In this document: one piece after another, positions 63,530-64,000 of the stretch
How the letters are laid out: the number at the start of each line of letters is the position of its first letter
Numbering within the stretch: the first letter of the stretch is position 1
Origin: Sporichthya polymorpha DSM 43042
Lineage (GTDB): Bacteria; Actinomycetota; Actinomycetes; Sporichthyales; Sporichthyaceae
DNA length: 64,000 nucleotides
Reading direction: 5' to 3'
NCBI RefSeq assembly: GCF_000384115.1
Contig: NZ_KB913029.1
Coordinates: 5,121,057-5,185,056, forward strand
Notes under the pieces: model-generated
Seen by the model: the letters and a program-made list of their open reading frames with translations, nothing else
Told to the model about the DNA's origin: nothing
The model's database searches: none
Program-made: the position numbers and the translations under genes

Positions 63530-64000
63530 TCAGGACGCGCTCGCCTGACGGGCCCACCGATGCACCTTGGCGGGCAGCTCGGGGACCTCGAGCAACCCCG
63601 GAAGGTGCTGCTTCTCGGTGGTGATCGCGCGGAACACCTCGGCGATGGTGACGCCGTGTTCCGGCCGGTGCAGCACGACGATCTCGTCGCCGGCGCCGAC
63701 CTCACCCTCGACCAGGACACGCAGGTATGCACCCGGGCGGCCGTCGGCGGTGAATCGCTTCACCCAGCCGCGCAGATTGCCCAGGTGGTTCTTGAAGGTG
63801 CCGCAGGGCGTGCGCGGGGACGAGACCTCGAACTCCGCGTCGCCGATCCGCCAGCGCTCGCCGATGACCGCGGCCGCGAGGTCGATCCCCCGCGTCGTCA
63901 GGTTCTCGCCGAAGTTGCCGTCGTGCAGCTCACGGTCGAGCTCGGCGGCCCAGCGGTCGAGATCCTCGCGCTCGTAGGCGTAGACGGCCTGGTCGCGGCC
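63530..64000 (-). CDS. MOSC-domain protein (YiiM-like), 5' end outside window
   Basis: About 156 residues are visible; the frame is open through base 64000, with the stop TGA at 63530. The GNFGENLTTRG segment and the cysteine region RTPCGTFKNHLG are MOSC-domain marks, the latter holding the expected sulphur-carrying cysteine. The family binds or transfers molybdenum cofactor sulphur or acts in detoxification of N-hydroxylated compounds (YiiM). The C-terminal tail contains PGLLEVPELPAKVHRWA. It is on the same strand as hemW, 52 bases upstream of it. Confidence 0.82.
   Translation of the reverse strand, partial: GRDQAVYAYEREDLDRWAAELDRELHDGNFGENLTTRGIDLAAAVIGERWRIGDAEFEVSSPRTPCGTFKNHLGNLRGWVKRFTADGRPGAYLRVLVEGEVGAGDEIVVLHRPEHGVTIAEVFRAITTEKQHLPGLLEVPELPAKVHRWARQASAS

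Overview
The window is chromosomal DNA from a high-GC actinobacterium (class Actinomycetes). This is inferred from base composition and gene content: class II B12-dependent ribonucleotide reductase beside nrdR, a divergent LysM/lexA pair sharing two TCGAAC(N4)GTTCGA SOS boxes, HrcA/DnaJ2, a DUF3097 protein, SigE-family sigma factor, PucR-type regulators, MT0933-type small proteins and a leucine-attenuated leuA. Genus cannot be read from the sequence. I see no rRNA, tRNA, CRISPR, insertion sequence or prophage; the region is core genome with small accessory insertions.

Layout. 1-2.8 kb: partial methyltransferase, small membrane protein, and a TetR/MFS efflux pair with two matched palindromic operators. 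2.9-10.2 kb: nrdR-nrdJ (deoxyribonucleotide synthesis), an SOS locus (LysM cell-division inhibitor type gene divergent from lexA) and a DinG-like helicase. 10.4-13.8 kb: secreted GH3 enzyme and helR, an RNA-polymerase-recycling ATPase with a rifamycin-associated-element-like palindrome upstream. 13.9-17.2 kb: miaA-dapF-hflX operon. 17.3-24.6 kb: mixed accessory segment (two MT0933-type proteins, ECF sigma plus triple-VOC protein, flavin oxidoreductase, extradiol-dioxygenase-like protein, secreted propeller/RTX-repeat protein, dgt). 24.7-35.1 kb: ppdK, a glycosyltransferase/flavoprotein pair, dusB, glyS, zur and small genes. 35.2-37.8 kb: ArsR-SulP operon with a clear operator and an unexplained palindrome beyond it. 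37.9-64 kb: the conserved actinobacterial block uppS-recO ... leuA ... era-cytidine-deaminase-like-CBS-ybeY-phoH ... HIT ... rsmE-dnaJ-hrcA ... hemW, interrupted by acyl-CoA dehydrogenase/lipase/TetR, PucR/P450, SigE/Gmad2 and an unrecognised membrane protein.

The genes mainly serve housekeeping: nucleotide supply and hygiene (nrdJ, dgt), DNA repair (lexA, dinG, recO), tRNA/rRNA and ribosome maturation (miaA, dusB, glyS, hflX, era, ybeY, rsmE), envelope (uppS, dapF, GH3), heat shock (hrcA, dnaJ) and amino-acid supply (leuA, dapF). Regulators are unusually readable: TetR, LexA, NrdR, ArsR, QsdR-like TetR and HrcA sites can all be proposed from palindromes.

The least conventional signals are two families of dispersed palindromic repeats, each present twice in intergenic or gene-edge positions (2736-2800 and 55343-55407; 24668-24713 and 40544-40591), the helR upstream palindrome, a 35-bp inverted repeat covering a possible 31-codon micro-ORF beside the ArsR-SulP operon, and 14-bp tandem repeats between the two MT0933-type genes.
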